A DNA stretch of 64,000 nucleotides from Saccopteryx bilineata (lineage: Eukaryota > Chordata > Mammalia > Chiroptera > Emballonuridae), in assembly GCF_036850765.1 (NCBI RefSeq), contig NC_089491.1, positions 187,901,520 through 187,965,519 on the forward strand, written 5' to 3'. Made by a program: the position numbers and the translations under genes. Below are positions 1-11,194 of the stretch, piece after piece. Below the pieces are notes generated by a model, which saw only the letters and a list, made by a program, of their open reading frames with translations, had not been told where the DNA came from and ran no database searches. Numbering within the stretch: position 1 is the first letter of the stretch; each line of letters starts with the position of its first letter.

Positions 1-208
1 AGCTATTTTAGCACCTGAGGTGAGGCCATGGAACCATCCTCAGTGCTCGGGGCCAACTTGCTCATTTGAGCCATGGCTGTGGAAGGAGCAGAGGAGGGTA
101 AGAAGGAGAAGTAGATGGTCGCTTCTCCTGTGTGCCCTGACTGGGAATCGAACCCAGGACTTCCACAAGCCAGGCTGATGCTCTACCTATGAGCCAAATG
201 GCCAGGAC
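1..208 (-). mobile_element. SINE-A (tRNA-derived), old copy cut by window edge
   Basis: On the minus strand the head reads as a decayed tRNA-like sequence ('TGGCCATTTGGCTCATAGG', then a B-box-like 'GGTTCGATTCCC'). It is followed by the SINE-A body: 'GAGAAGCGACCATCTACTTCTCC', a CT-rich stretch, and the 'AGCCATGGCTC' region. The copy diverges from the young copies at 37.8, 49.1 and 59.7 kb, so it is old. Its 3' part lies outside the window. Confidence 0.85.
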
Positions 209-815
209 CTTGATTTGTTTCTTGATCTCATTCTTAAACCATTCATTGTTTAGTAACATGTTAATTAGCTTCCATGTCTTTGTGTACTTTTCAGTTTTTT
301 TCTTATGATTGATTTCTAGTTTCACAACTTTATGGCCAGAGAAGATGCTTGATATGATTTCAATCTTCTTAAATTTATTGAGACTTGTTCTATGTCCTAA
401 TGTGATCTATCTTAAAAAATGTTCCATGTGCTATTTAAAGAATGTAAATTTTTCAGCTTTGGGGTGAAATGTTCTGAAGATATCAATTAAATCCAGCTGA
501 TCTAATGTGTCATCTATGGCTGCCATTTCTTTGTTCTTTGTTGATTGCCTGTTTGAAAGATCCGTCTATTGATATCAATGAGGTGTAAAAATCCCCTACT
601 ATGACTGTATTGCTGTCAATCTCTCCCTTTATGTTAAACAAGATTTTCTTTACATATTTAGGTGCTCCTACATTGGGTGCATAAATGTTTACAAGGGTTA
701 TATCCTGTTGTTAGATGACTCCCTTTATCTTTAGGTGGTGTCATTCTTTATCTCTTACTATACCCTTTGTTTTGAAGTCTATTTTTTAAAGACATAAGTA
801 TTGTTACCCCAATTT

Positions 816-864
816 GTTTTTAATTTTATTATTTATTCATTTTACAGAGTAGAGGGAGAGAGAG

Positions 865-897
<33 letters not shown>

Positions 898-1043
898 GAG
901 AGACAGAGAGAGAGAAGCGGGGGAGGAGCTGGAAGCATCAACTCCCATATGTGCCTTGACCAGGCAAGCCCAGGGTTTTGAACTGGCGACCTCAGCATTT
1001 CCAGGTCGATGCTTTATCCACTGCGCCACCACAGGTCAGGCCC
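816..1043 (-). mobile_element. SINE-B inserted in L1 ORF2
   Basis: The minus strand begins 'GCCTGACCTGTGGTGGCGC', continues with a tRNA-like head (B box 'GTTCAAAACCC') and the body 'GGGAGTTGATGCTTCCAGC', and ends in a long CT tract and an A-rich tail. It is flanked by a perfect 14-base duplication, TGTTACCCCAATTT, at 802-815 and 1044-1057. This proves insertion into the L1. The purine-rich run seen on the plus strand at 849-900 is this SINE's CT tract. Confidence 0.95.
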
Positions 1044-1257
1044 TGTTACCCCAATTTTTATTTTCATTTCCATTGGCATGAAATATCTTTTTTTCATCCC
1101 TTTACTTTTAGTCTGTGTGTATCTTTTATTCTGAGATGGGTCTCTTGTAGACAGCATATCTATGGGTCTTGCTTTCTTATCTATTCAGCTATCCTATGTC
1201 TTTTATTGGAGTATTTAAGAATTTACAATACATGTAAAAAGATTATTAATAGGTTTG

Positions 1258-1372
1258 TGTTCTTCTTTTTCTTTTCCTCCTCTTTCTTCTTGTCCTCTTC
1301 CTTTTCCTCCTCTTCTCTCTTCTTCTCTTCCTCCTCTTTCTCTTCCTTCTTCTCCTTCTTAAATCAGGCCTT
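1258..1372 (+). repeat. (TTC/TCC)n pyrimidine-rich low-complexity tract
   Basis: A nearly pure pyrimidine stretch rich in TTCTTCC and CCTCTT units, sitting where the L1 ORF1-ORF2 spacer should lie. On the L1 coding strand it is a polypurine run. Any ORF through it (runs of Ser and Phe) is low-complexity translation, not a gene. Confidence 0.85.
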
Positions 1373-1379
1373 CTTGTAA

Positions 1380-2235
1380 TACTGCTTTGGTAGTAACAAA
1401 CTGCTTTTTTCTTTATCTTTTTTTTGTTTGTTTGGGAAGCTCTTTATTTTTCCTTCAATTTTAAATGATAGCCTTGCTAGGTAAAGTAGTCTTGGTTGTA
1501 GGTCCTTGTTTTTTATCATGTAAATATTTCATGCCAGTCCCTTCTGACCTGAAATGTTTCTGTTGAGAAATCAGCTGACGGTGCTATGGGAGCTCTCTTG
1601 TAAGTAACTAATTGCTTTTCTCTTGCTGCTTTCAAGATTGTCTCTTTGTCTTTAACTTTTGTCATTTTAATTATGGTGAGTCTTAGTGTGGGCCTCTTTG
1701 AGTTTATCTTGTTTGGGACTCTCTGCACCTCCAGGACTTGTGTGTCTTTTTCCTTCACCAGTTTAGGAAAAATTTTAGTCATTATTTCTTCAAATGGGTT
1801 CTCAATCACTTGTTCTCTCTCTTCTCTTTCTGGTACACCTATTTAATGGATGTTGTTATGTTTCCTGTTGTCCCAAAGTTCCCTTAAACTATCTTCATTC
1901 TTTTTAATTTTTATTTTATGTTCTGATTGGGTGTTTTTCTACCTTGTCCTCCAAATCACTGATTCAGTCCTCTGCTTCTTCCAACTTACTGCTTATTCCT
2001 TCCAGTGTACTCTTTATGTCTGATATTATATTCTTCATTTCTGATCGGTTCCTTTTTATTGTTTCTATGTCCTTTTTTATGCTTGGTATCTTTTTGTTGA
2101 TGTTCCCACTTTGTTCCTTGAGCATCTGTAGAACCATTACTTTGAACTTTATACCTGTTAAATTACTTATCTCTGTTTCAGTTATCTCTGTTTGTGGAGA
2201 TTTTTCCTGTTCTGTTATTTGAGGCCTGTTTCTTT
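1380..2235 (-). pseudogene. L1 ORF1 remnant (ORF1p RNA-binding protein), broken
   Basis: The minus strand at 1809-1516 gives an ORF1p-like C-terminal half, with 'NKINSKRPTLRLTIIKMTKV', 'ILKAAREKQLVTYK' and 'SADFSTETFQVRRDWHEIF', the well-known L1 ORF1p RNA-binding and C-terminal region. Another frame continues to about 1390 with 'LQPRLLYLARLSFKIEGKIK'. Upstream, about 2230-1920 encodes a Lys/Glu-rich coiled-coil-like stretch, interrupted by an in-frame TGA just before 'ISDLEDKVE'. In a live L1 this protein coats the element's RNA in the cytoplasm. Here it is frameshifted and cannot be made whole. Confidence 0.85.
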
Positions 2236-3975
2236 TTCTCCCCCCTTTTGGCTGCCTCTTTGTGTTTCTTTCTATGTATTATATAGATCTGCTATGATTC
2301 CCACTCTTTGTGGGCTGGCCTTATGTAGTAGGTGTTCTGTTGGGTTCAGTAGTGCAGACTTTTTGATCACCTGAGCTCTCTGCTCCTGGAATGTTCCCTG
2401 TATGGGTTATGTAGATAATTGTAATTGAGTCTTGATTGTTATTGGCTCATTTTACATGAGATTGACCCTCAGGCTGGCTGACTTTGAGGCTCTGCCTCAA
2501 GCAGTGTGTGTGAGCTGCTGGCAGGTGCTGAGCACAGGAAGCAGAATTCGCCTCAGCTGTGTTTGGTGCCTGATGAGCTCTCCCTTTGGATATGCTGCTT
2601 ATAAAGCTAATTGAATCCTGCTCTGATATTGTCTGAAGCTGGCCACTGGGTGTGTTGATTCTGAACTTCTTTGGAGGGAACCTGGTGTCATTCAATGTAA
2701 GATGCTGCCTGTGACTGGCCCTCAGAAACCTGTTTGAAACTGCAAACAATATACAGTTTGTGGCAGGCTCTGCAGGGCTTAAGTGCACGTGAAAGGGCCA
2801 AGCTGCACACCAAGCCTGGGTTTACCAGCACCGGACCGGGGGACAGGTCAGCAAAAGACCCAAGACACTCTGAAATCCATCTCTATCTGCCTCCATCTGC
2901 CGGCTGCTTGTTAGGCTGGGCCACCAAAAGAGCCTCTGGGAGGGTCGGGAGGATGGGGCTATCTCTCCTGTGGGGGAGGTGCTGGTCTGGCTTCAGGAAG
3001 GGTGGTGGATGTGGCCCTCATCCCATAGCAACAGATATTGGTCTGTTTTGAAATTTTTCTCAGAGCTCAGCAGGGCAGAGCCACCAGCATGAGCGGATGG
3101 GGTCTCTGGAGCCAAGGTGTGGTCTGCCAACAGCCCAGACAGTGGTTCTAGTGAATCTCAGGTAAGGGGATAGCTCCAGTCAGATTCACAGGAAAATGGA
3201 GGGAATAGCTACCTCTTCAAAGCCACACAACCAACTCTCTGTCACCCCAAGTCTGTTCAGACCTCACTCCCAAGCTAAGGCCACTGACCCTTCAGCAGGG
3301 CCTAATTTCCACAGGCTCGGGCCAGAAAGGTTCTTGAGGGTGAAGCAGTTGCTTTTTCCCAGGCTGATGCCAGCCGGAGGGGTGTGCTCAACCCAAGAAA
3401 GATGGCAACTGCAGTGTTAGAGAATGAGCAAAGGGGTCCTGGCAGCTGTCCCCCATTGTGTCTCTCCCCAGAGCCAATAAACTTAGACTTTCTTCATGAA
3501 TTTCTAGTCCACTCAGCTGTCTCTCTGCCAGAGCCCCATGTAATTGTCTGTGAACAAGATGTTGTGCGTTGGCCCTTTAAGAGGGTGCCCATGTTTCTGT
3601 GGAGTTACATCACTTTTTAGCAGACAGAAACCTCACCCCTTTTCACAGACGAATACTATATGGGCACCTCTTCTTGCCTCTGGTGCTCTGGGCTGGTGGT
3701 TTGGGCCCCACACTTCTGAGGGGAAATTCACCCCACAGCTGATTCCCTCCAGAATTTTAGCTGCTGCTCATGGGAGCGAGGCCAGCCCTTTTTGTGTGTC
3801 TGCCCTTCCTACCAGACTCAATGTGGCTTCTTTTGTGACACATTGATTATAAAACTCCATTAGTCGTGAGTTCATTTTTCAGCATGATTGTTCTTAAATT
3901 TAGTTATAACTCCAGTTTGGTCGAGGGAAGAGATGGATGTAATATCCACCTACTCTGCCACCATCTTGTAAAAAA

Positions 3976-4430
3976 CTGTGTATGATCTTTTTAATGTATT
4001 GCTGGATCTGGCTTGCTAATATTTTGTTGAGTATTTTAGCATCTATGTTCATCAGAGATATTGGCTTATAATTTTCTTTCTTTGTAGTGTCTTTATTTGG
4101 TTTTGAAATTAGGATAATGCTGGCCTCATAAAATGAGCTTGGGCATGTTGCATCCTCTTGAATTTTTTTGGAAAAGTTTGAGAAGATTAGTTATTAGTTC
4201 TTCATTGAATGTTTGGTAAAATTCTTCTGTGAAGCAATCTGGTTTAGGACTTTTGTTTGTTGGAAGTTTTGTTTTTTTTTAATCACTCCTTCAATTTTAC
4301 TAGATGTTATCTGTCTATTAAGATTATCTGAATCGTCCTTATTCAGTTTAGAAGATTATGTGTTTCTAGGAATTTATCAATTTCATCTACATTGTCCAAT
4401 TTGTTGTGAATCACTGTTTGTATTTAATTT
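3976..4430 (-). mobile_element. Older L1 ORF2 fragment (reverse transcriptase N-terminal region)
   Basis: The minus strand around 4060-4000 encodes the L1 RT motif '[14 protein letters not shown]' in degraded form, preceded (4250-4100) by the segment typical of the region just before it. It is interpreted as the target element into which the younger L1 at 209-3975 inserted. No intact frame remains. Confidence 0.7.
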
Positions 4431-4939
4431 TATTCATGGTGACCTTTACCATAAGGAACTGTTTAACTTTTATGAAGTCAAATTTGTCATATTTGCTTTG
4501 ATGTGTTCTTGTTCTCATGTGGATACTCTATTTTCCCAGCACCATTTATGAAAGAAACTGTTCTTTCTGACTTCACTGCAGTGTCATTTGTGTTGTTACC
4601 AAGTGTCCATATGTACCCAGAACTGTGGTTGGACATGATGCTCTTTTCCATTGTTTTATTTTGTCAATACTGGTGCAAATACCATGCTGTCTTGACTGTG
4701 GTATCTTTTTAACTAGCCTTGACATCTGGTAGATCACATAATGTTGTATTTGTCTTCTTAGAGAATGTCTTAATTATTCTAGAGCTATGATATTCCATAT
4801 TTATTATAGAATCAGCTTTAAGTTACACAAAGTCCTGTTGCTGTCCTTGATTAGAACCACAAAACTCCAGATCACTTTGGGGGAATTGATGTTTTTAAAT
4901 GTCAAGAACTATGAAGGGTCTGAGAATTTATCTTGTGTG
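4431..4939 (-). mobile_element. L1-related antisense fragment
   Basis: The sequence around 4530-4560 ('CAGCACCATTTATGAAAGA') and 4660-4720 matches, in antisense, a segment of the C-terminal half of old mammalian L1 ORF2. In a single minus-strand element this part should lie at lower coordinates than the RT piece at 3976-4430. It therefore comes from a different copy or a rearranged one. Boundaries are approximate. Confidence 0.55.
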
Positions 4940-4954
4940 AAAGCTAACAAGTTA

Positions 4955-5250
4955 CTTGAACACAGGCTCACCATCTTGAGCGCAGGGTTGCTGGCTTGAG
5001 TGTAAGATCATAAACATGACCTCATGGTCACTGGCATGAGCCCAAAGGTTGCTGGCTTGAGCAAGGGGTCACTGACTCAGCAAGAGCCCCTTGATCAAGG
5101 CACATATGAAAAGGCAATCAATGAACAACTAAGGTGCCACAACGAAGAATTTATGCTTCTTATCTCTCTCCCTTCCTGTATGTCTGTCCCTGTCTGTCTG
5201 TCTCTCTCTCTCTGTCATTAAAAAAAAATTTTTTTTAAGAGAAATGAAAA
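4955..5250 (+). mobile_element. SINE-C, 5'-truncated, with target-site duplication
   Basis: Contains the SINE-C body: repeated 'GGCTTGAGC' units, then 'AAGGCACATATGA', 'CAATCAATGAACAACTAA', a CT tract and an A/T tail. The tRNA-like head is missing. A 14-base flanking duplication, AAGCTAACAAGTTA, lies at 4941-4954 and 5251-5264. Confidence 0.92.
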
Positions 5251-5264
5251 AAGCTAACAAGTTA

Positions 5265-5576
5265 GCTGGTCACTGTTTTATGGATGCTGGAGACAAGACC
5301 TCTGGATCAGAGACAAAGTACTTGACTACTCACAGTACAATATAATAGTGTACTTGTTGCCTATTCTGAGTCTCAGTTCCCATAGAGAAAGTAATAAGGC
5401 CAGATGATCCCTAAATACCTAGTGGGCTGTGTTAAGGATGTTAAGGAGAGAAACTCTGAGTTTAGGGAATCTTCTATACAGATGTATAGACAGCAAAACA
5501 GATGTAATACATATATCTGACAAGATAAGTCGGTGACTCTTCCCAATAGGTAGAGATATATGAGGGGCCCATGAAG
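5265..5576. other. Unassigned AT-rich spacer
   Basis: About 310 bases between a SINE-C and an old L1. No repeat family, conserved ORF or splice-flanked exon was recognised. Confidence 0.5.
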
Positions 5577-7470
5577 AATGGACACCCAACATACAATATT
5601 GAATCTTTGATAGTGTATCCCTTTATTTGTGTAGGCTTCTTTATCTTTTTATTACTTTTCTTCTTTATCTCAATAATGCTTTTATGGTTTCCTTTTATTA
5701 GAATTATTTCTACGTATTTTATATTTTTAAATTTTTTTAAGTGGCATAACTTTTAAAATCTCACTTAAAATACTTTATTTGCCAGTACACAGAAATGCTG
5801 TACCTAGCAACCCTGCTACCAGTCACTAATTCCTATTTACTTACATTCAGTAATGATTACTTATGGATAATTAAATTTTTCTCATGGATACAATTATTCT
5901 ATTTGTGAATATTGATAGTTTTGTTTACTTCATATATATGTGTGGCTTCTTTTTATCACTTTACAGCCCTGGTTAGATTGCCCAGAATAATGTTTAATAG
6001 AAGTGGTGGCTATGTACATTCTTATCTGATTCTGATCTCGGAAGAAAAGCTTTTAATGCTTGACCAATCAGTGTGATGTTGGCTGTAGGTTTTTCATAGA
6101 TACATTATATCAGTCCCTTTCTATTCTTAGTTTGTTGAGGATTTTTTTCTCTTCTTTGTCATGAAATGTTGAATTTTATAAAATGACTTTTCTAAATTTT
6201 AGTTAATTGTCTCATTTTAGTCTATTAATTTGGTGAATTGCATAGATTTTGCAACATTTAAATTAACCTTCTGGAATAAGCCTAATTTAGTCATGCTGTA
6301 TTATTCTTTCTGATAATATCCTATCAAGATCTGGTCTCAATTTTATGCTGGATCATAAAACCATTAGATGGACCCCTATGACATTGCTGATTGTCATTTT
6401 TTACCTACACAACCACCATTTATTTCACAAGGTTCATCATAATGCAGCCTAATAATGTAGAGTAGTCCTACTTTTTTCTTTTATCTGTAGGAGATTCTGA
6501 TAAATTAGTACTATTCTTTCTTAAATGTCTGGAAGATTAAATTGACAAATCTATTTAGGTAATTATGTAATTATAGATCACATTCTTTAATATTTACATG
6601 ACATTCAGATTTTCTATTCTTGCTGAATATTGTTTTGGTAAGATGTACTTTTATTTAACAAATTGAATGTTCCTTCTAACTTATAAAATGTAAAATTGTT
6701 TATAATATTTAATGGTGTTTTAACATCTGAGCTCTGTGGTATTCCATTTCTTTATTCCGTCCTTGGTTATTTGTATATATATTTTTTTCTTTATCAATCA
6801 CTGTTGCCATGAGCACATCAATTTATTAATCTTTTCAAACAATCAACTTTTGATTTTGTTACTCCTATTTTATTTGTTTTATTGTCTATGTTATTATGAT
6901 TAATGTTCACATTTATTATTTCTTCCTTCTAATTACTTGGGTTTTATTTATTTTTTTAATATCTTTTCTTGTGATTGTTACTTAGATAATGAATTCTTAT
7001 CTTTCTTCTTTCCTAAATATTCATATAAGCATACGTACATATTACCCTCTAAGTACATTTTAATTGCATTTTTTGAATGTTGATATGCAATATTTCCATT
7101 AGATTTTAATTAAAATATTTGAAAGTTTCTATTACACTTCTGTAGCAATTATTATAAACGTTTCTTATACATTTGAAAATAATGGCTAATATGCTGTTTG
7201 ACTCAATAGATTTAGAAAAGATATTGAGCATGAGTGTTCTATATATGAAAATTACATCAGCTTGCTTAATTATGTTGTTTGCTTGGTCTACAATTACACC
7301 TGGGGAGGTGTGCAAAGTATCTTACTATAGTTGTGAATTTCCCTTATTTGGATTGGTCAATTTTTACTTTATATATTTTGAAGCTATGTTATTAGGTACA
7401 TACAGATTTAGAATTATTGTATCTTGATGGTGAAATACTAGATAATTTGTTTTGATAGTAATATAGCTAG
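5577..7470 (-). mobile_element. Old L1 (L1M-type) ORF2 body, highly decayed
   Basis: In antisense, the order of recognisable L1 ORF2 landmarks is consistent. The C-terminal part is at 5580-5760. The region before it is at 5800-6100 ('AATAATGTTTAATAGAAGTGG' marks the RT palm segment). Upstream RT and linker sequence runs to about 7470. Reading frames are destroyed by stops, as expected for an ancient insertion. It continues beyond the SINEs at 7.5-8.3 kb into 8310-9850. Confidence 0.7.
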
Positions 7471-7710
7471 TAGTCTTTTGGCACCCAGCAACCTCTCTCT
7501 GGAGCTGATGCTTGAATCAACAGAGCCATCCTCAAACCCATGGCCAATGCTAGAACCAATCTAGGCTCTAGCTGTGGGAGGGGAAGAGGGAAAGAAGGGG
7601 GAGGAAGTGGAGCAAAGAAGCAGGTGGTCACTTCTCTTTTGTACCCTGACTGGGTACAAAACTCAGGACATCCATACACCAGACCAATGCTCTATCCACT
7701 GCTTAGGGCC
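7471..7710 (-). mobile_element. SINE-A, old and partial
   Basis: The minus strand carries a decayed tRNA-like head ('CAGTGGATAGAGCATTGGTCT'), the body 'AGAAGTGACCACCTGCTTC', the CT-rich part and the 'ATGGCTCTGTTGATTC' region. Strongly diverged, with the 3' part missing. Confidence 0.8.
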
Positions 7711-7951
7711 TTTTTATATCTATTATAATTACTGACATATTTGGGTATAAGTGTGTCATCTAATTATTTGATAATTTTTTACCTTTTTACAAAAGGACTG
7801 TAGAATATTTTAAATTGATTTATCCCCTATTCTGACTTTTATGCAATTGTTATTATATTTTTATGTATATTTTATATATTTGAAAAATCACAAGCTATTA
7901 TTTTTATCCAATTAATATTCACATCAATATTCACAAAAGTCTAACTATTTT
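7711..7951 (-). mobile_element. Old L1 continuation between two SINEs
   Basis: An AT-rich segment that by position and character continues the old minus-strand L1. Only weak antisense L1 similarity is visible. It ends in AAGTCTAACTATTTT, the left target duplication of the next SINE. Confidence 0.45.
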
Positions 7952-8309
7952 TTTTTAATTCAGTAAGAGAAAGGAAGGCAAAGACAGTCTCATGCATGTG
8001 CCTCTACCAGGATCCACCTGGCAAGCCCACTAGGGGGCAATGATTTGCCCATCTGGGTGTTGCCCCATTGTTCAGCAACCGAGTTGTTCTTAGCACCTGA
8101 GGCAGAGGCCATGGAGCCATCCTTAGAGCCTGGAGCCAACTCACTCTAATCAAGTCATGGCTGCAAGAGGAGAAGAGAGAGAGAGAAGTGATAATGGGAG
8201 GGCTGGAAAATCAGATGGGTGCTTCTTCTGTGTACCTGGACCAGGACTCGAACCTGAGACATCCATATGCCAGGCCAACTCTCTACCACTGAGCCAACTG
8301 GCCAGAACC
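7952..8309 (-). mobile_element. SINE-A, old near-full copy
   Basis: A nearly full-length SINE-A in reverse: a CTGGCC-like head at 8305-8240, the 'GAAGCACCCATCTG' body, 'CATGGCTCCATGG', the 'GGGCAACACCCAGATGGGCA' segment and an A-rich 3' tail at 7952. Imperfect duplications AAGTCTAACTATTTT (7937-7951) and AAGACTCACTATTTT (8310-8324) flank it. Confidence 0.9.
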
Positions 8310-8461
8310 AAGACTCACTATTTTCATTGTTCTTTATTCCTTTTTGTATCTCTGGTTTTCTATTTGGGATAATTTTTCTTTTGCCTGAAAAATACCTTTC
8401 AGCATTTTCTTTAACTCAGAACTTCTATGAGAATTATTTTACTTTTCTTCATATATTTAGT

Positions 8462-8880
8462 GTTTTTTTTTTTAAAGAAGGTTTTTTGTTTTTTGTTTTA
8501 TTTTTCCTGAAGCTGGAAACGGGGAGAGACAGTCAGACAGACTCCCGCATGCGCCCGACCGGGATCCACCCGGCACGCCCACCAGGGGCAATGCTCTGCC
8601 CTCCAGGGGGCGATGCTCTGCCCCTCCGGGGGGTCGCTCTGCCGCGACCAGAGCCACTCTAGCACCTGGGGCAGAGGCCAAGGAGCCATCCCCAGCGCCC
8701 GGGCCATCTTTGCTCCAATGGAGCCTTGGCTGCGGGAGGGGAAGAGAGAGACAGAGAGGAAGGAGGGGGGGGGGTGGAGAAGCAAATGGGTGCTTCTCCT
8801 ATGTGCCCTGGCCGGGAATCAAACCCGGGTCCCCTGCATGCCAGGCCGACGCTCTACCGCTGAGCCAACCGGCCAGGGCC
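8462..8880 (-). mobile_element. SINE-A, young full-length copy
   Basis: The minus strand starts 'GGCCCTGGCCGGTTGGCTC' with A-box and B-box-like promoter elements (B box 'GGGTTTGATTCCCGG'). It runs through a conserved body to 'TTTCCAGCTTCAG' and a tail. Target duplications TCATATATTTAGT lie at 8449-8461 and 8881-8893. The body carries two tandem copies of the ~25-base 'GCAGAGCATCGCCCC' unit, which marks one of two SINE-A subtypes in the window. Confidence 0.96.
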
Positions 8881-8893
8881 TCATATATTTAGT

Positions 8894-9850
8894 TTTTATT
8901 TCACATTACTTCTTGAGGGATATTTTCACTGTAATTTTACAAAGTTCTAAGATATATGTTATTTTCTTTTATCATTTTAATGGCATTTCATTATCATTGA
9001 CTATCCATTCTATTGAAAAATAAGATGCCAATCTAAGTATTGCCTATTTGAAGTAAATTGTTTACCCTATGGCTACTTTTAATATTTTTGAGTTTTTCTG
9101 GTTTGTAACAGTTTTACTATGCTTTGCCTAGGCATAGTTATCTTTTGATTTATTTTGATTTGGGTGTGCATAGATTTTTCTACCTGCAATTGATGTCTTT
9201 CATTAGTTTTGGAAAGTTCTTGGCTATTATCTTTTCAAATATTATTTTGACCTCATTATAGATCTCATTTTTTTCTGGAACTTCAATTAAATACCCTCAC
9301 ACTACCTTATTTTTCTCTCATTTCTTTTTCTAGATTTTTCATAATTTGTACTATATATGCATTATTCTAGATATTTTCTTTGTACTTGTCTCCCAATTCA
9401 CAAATCCTCTCTTTAGCTCTGTCTAAATTCCTATCAGATTTTCCCACTGAGTTCTGAAATAACATAATTGAAATTTTCAGTTCTAAAACATCCATTTGGT
9501 TCTTTTTTTTATAGTTTCTAATCCTAATCAAAAATCTTCATCTTGTTCCTGAGTACTTGAATATAGTAAATTTGGTTATTTTAAAATTAGTATCTGATAT
9601 TACTAATATTTGGTGTTAGTAAGCTATTATTTCAGCTAGTCTGCTGTTTCTGCTGATTTTCTATCATGCCCAGTCTCTTTCTATTCTAAAAATATTATTA
9701 CTGAGTGCTGGGAATTGTATTTGTAAATTATTTTGTAGAATAATTTGAGATTTGTTTCTGGCAGGTTTCTGGAAACATTTTAATGTAATTTCAGGAGTTG
9801 ATGAGATTCAATGGGACTCTCTACTTGTATTTTACCCATATTTTTAAAAT
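8894..9850 (-). mobile_element. Old L1 5' part (ORF1 and upstream region), antisense
   Basis: Sequence at 9080-9500 resembles, in antisense, the ORF1-to-5'UTR region of ancient L1: 'TTGATGTCTTTCATTAGTTT', 'CTATTATCTTTTCAAATATT', and later 'AACATCCATTTGGTTC'. The order agrees with the ORF2 remnant at 5577-7470, so 5577-9850 is probably one ancient L1 split by three SINEs. The SINE-A at 8462 sits inside the same element (8310-8461 is also L1). Confidence 0.6.
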
Positions 9851-10200
9851 TTAGCGCTCAAGGTTGCCACTCAGAGAGAGGGTCACTGAGACCTCCTTCA
9901 ACCTTGGAGAACCTAGACCCAATTCTTGTTTAACCAGTCTTTGATGCTGTGAAAGACCCTTTCAACTTTTCAGTGACTCCTCTATAAAACTGGAAAATGT
10001 CTCCAAGGAAAAACAGCCTAAAATTCAAAAGAAAAAACAGGCTCACCTCCTTAAACATCTCATTTCTCTTAGTGCTTTTCATTACCTCTTGCTTGTGTTC
10101 AAGCAGACACTATTTATTTTGTCTGTTATTTTCAGCAAATAGATCTGAATAATCTAGTATATCATTATCAGAAGCTTCAATCAAGGTCTAAAATTTAATT
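9851..10200. other. Unassigned spacer
   Basis: About 350 bases between L1 fragments. No family or conserved ORF was recognised. A short TTAATTAATTAA run at 10,195 precedes the next L1. Confidence 0.45.
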
Positions 10201-11150
10201 AATTAATTAATTTATTTATTTTAAGTTGTGGTAAAATATATGTAACCTAAAATTTACCATTTTACCCTTCAGTTGAAGCATCATCCTAGTATGCTAAGGT
10301 TGCAAGTTCTATCTCTGGTCAGGGCACATATAAGAATCAACCAATAAATGCATAAATGAATAGAAAAACAAATCTATGTCTCTCTCTTTCTCTCTATCTT
10401 GCATTTCCTTTCTCTAAAATCAAATTTTAAAAATGATTTTTAAAAATGTACCAATTTTACCATTTTAAGTGTATATAGTTCATTGACATTAACTATATTC
10501 ACATTGTTATACAGTTATCACCACCATCCATCTCCAGAACTCTTTTGATTTTTCTAAACAGAAATTCCATTCCCATTGAAAAAGACCCCATTACCACCTG
10601 CCCCCAGCCCCTGGCAACCACCATTCTACTTTCTGTCTCTAGGAATTTGATCATTCTGGACACAACATATAAGTGGAACCATGCAGTATTTGTCTTTTTG
10701 TGATTGTCTTAATATAATGTCTTCAAGGTTCATCCGTGTTGTAGCAAGTGTCAGGCTTTCCTTTATACTTAAGGCTGGATAATATTACTTTGTGTATACA
10801 TAATGTACCACATTTTATTTATTAACTCATCCATTGATGGACACAGGTTGCTTCTACATTGTGGCTACTGTGAATAATGCTACAATGAATATGAGCATTC
10901 ATATTCAATTCATACAATCTATGTGAGTTCCCATTTTCCATTCTTTTGGCTATATATTCAGAAGTAGAATTTCTGGATCATGTGGTAGTTCTGTTTCCCA
11001 TTTTGAAGAGCTGTCATGTTGTTTTTTTATAGTAGCTGCTTGACATTTCCACCAATAGTATATAAGGATTCCTATTTCTCTGCATCTTTGGCAAAAATTG
11101 TTATTTGCCACTGTTTTGTTTTGTTTTTGTTTGTTTGTATAATGGCCAAA
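10201..11150 (-). mobile_element. L1M 3' end, split by a SINE
   Basis: At 10,216-10,262 the plus strand reads 'GTGGTAAAATATATGTAACC'. This is the reverse of the classic L1M 3' terminus ('...ATTTTACCACAA'), so the element lies on the minus strand. The rest (10,441-11,150) matches old L1 3' sequence: 'CATCACCACCATCCATCTCC', 'CCTGGCAACCACCATTCTAC', 'GTGAATAATGCTACAATGAA'. A Ves-like SINE at 10,275-10,440 interrupts it, with the motif TTACCATTTTA repeated on both sides. Confidence 0.85.
10275..10440 (+). mobile_element. SINE-D (Ves-like), old
   Basis: The tRNA-like head is partly lost. 'TTGCAAGTTCTATCTCTGGTCAGGGCACAT', split here by decay, is followed by 'AAGAATCAACCAATAAATGC' and a CT tract ending in an A-rich tail. 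This is the Ves-type layout seen again at 36.5 kb. It lies within the L1M 3' end. Confidence 0.75.
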
Positions 11151-11194
11151 CAGATGGAGGCAATCAGTTGAGTTTTTAGTTTCAGTGGTTATAT

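Larger units (their letters stand above)
209..3975 (-). mobile_element. LINE-1 with 5' end preserved; 3' part lost beyond a SINE at the window edge
   Basis: Read on the minus strand, this starts near 3975 with 'CAAGATGGTGGCAGAGTAGG', the typical start of a mammalian L1 5'UTR. A GC-richer 5'UTR follows (about 3975-2240), then ORF1 (about 2235-1380) and the first part of ORF2 (endonuclease region, about 1240-209). A SINE-B at 816-1043 splits the ORF2 part. Stops and frameshifts are frequent, so the copy is dead. It lies inside an older L1: reverse-transcriptase-region sequence in the same orientation resumes directly after its 5' end at 3976. Confidence 0.85.

Noticed and set aside
978..1379. 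133-codon plus-strand ORF rich in Ser and Phe
   Set aside because: It runs through a SINE-B, antisense L1 and a pyrimidine tract. No protein family fits.
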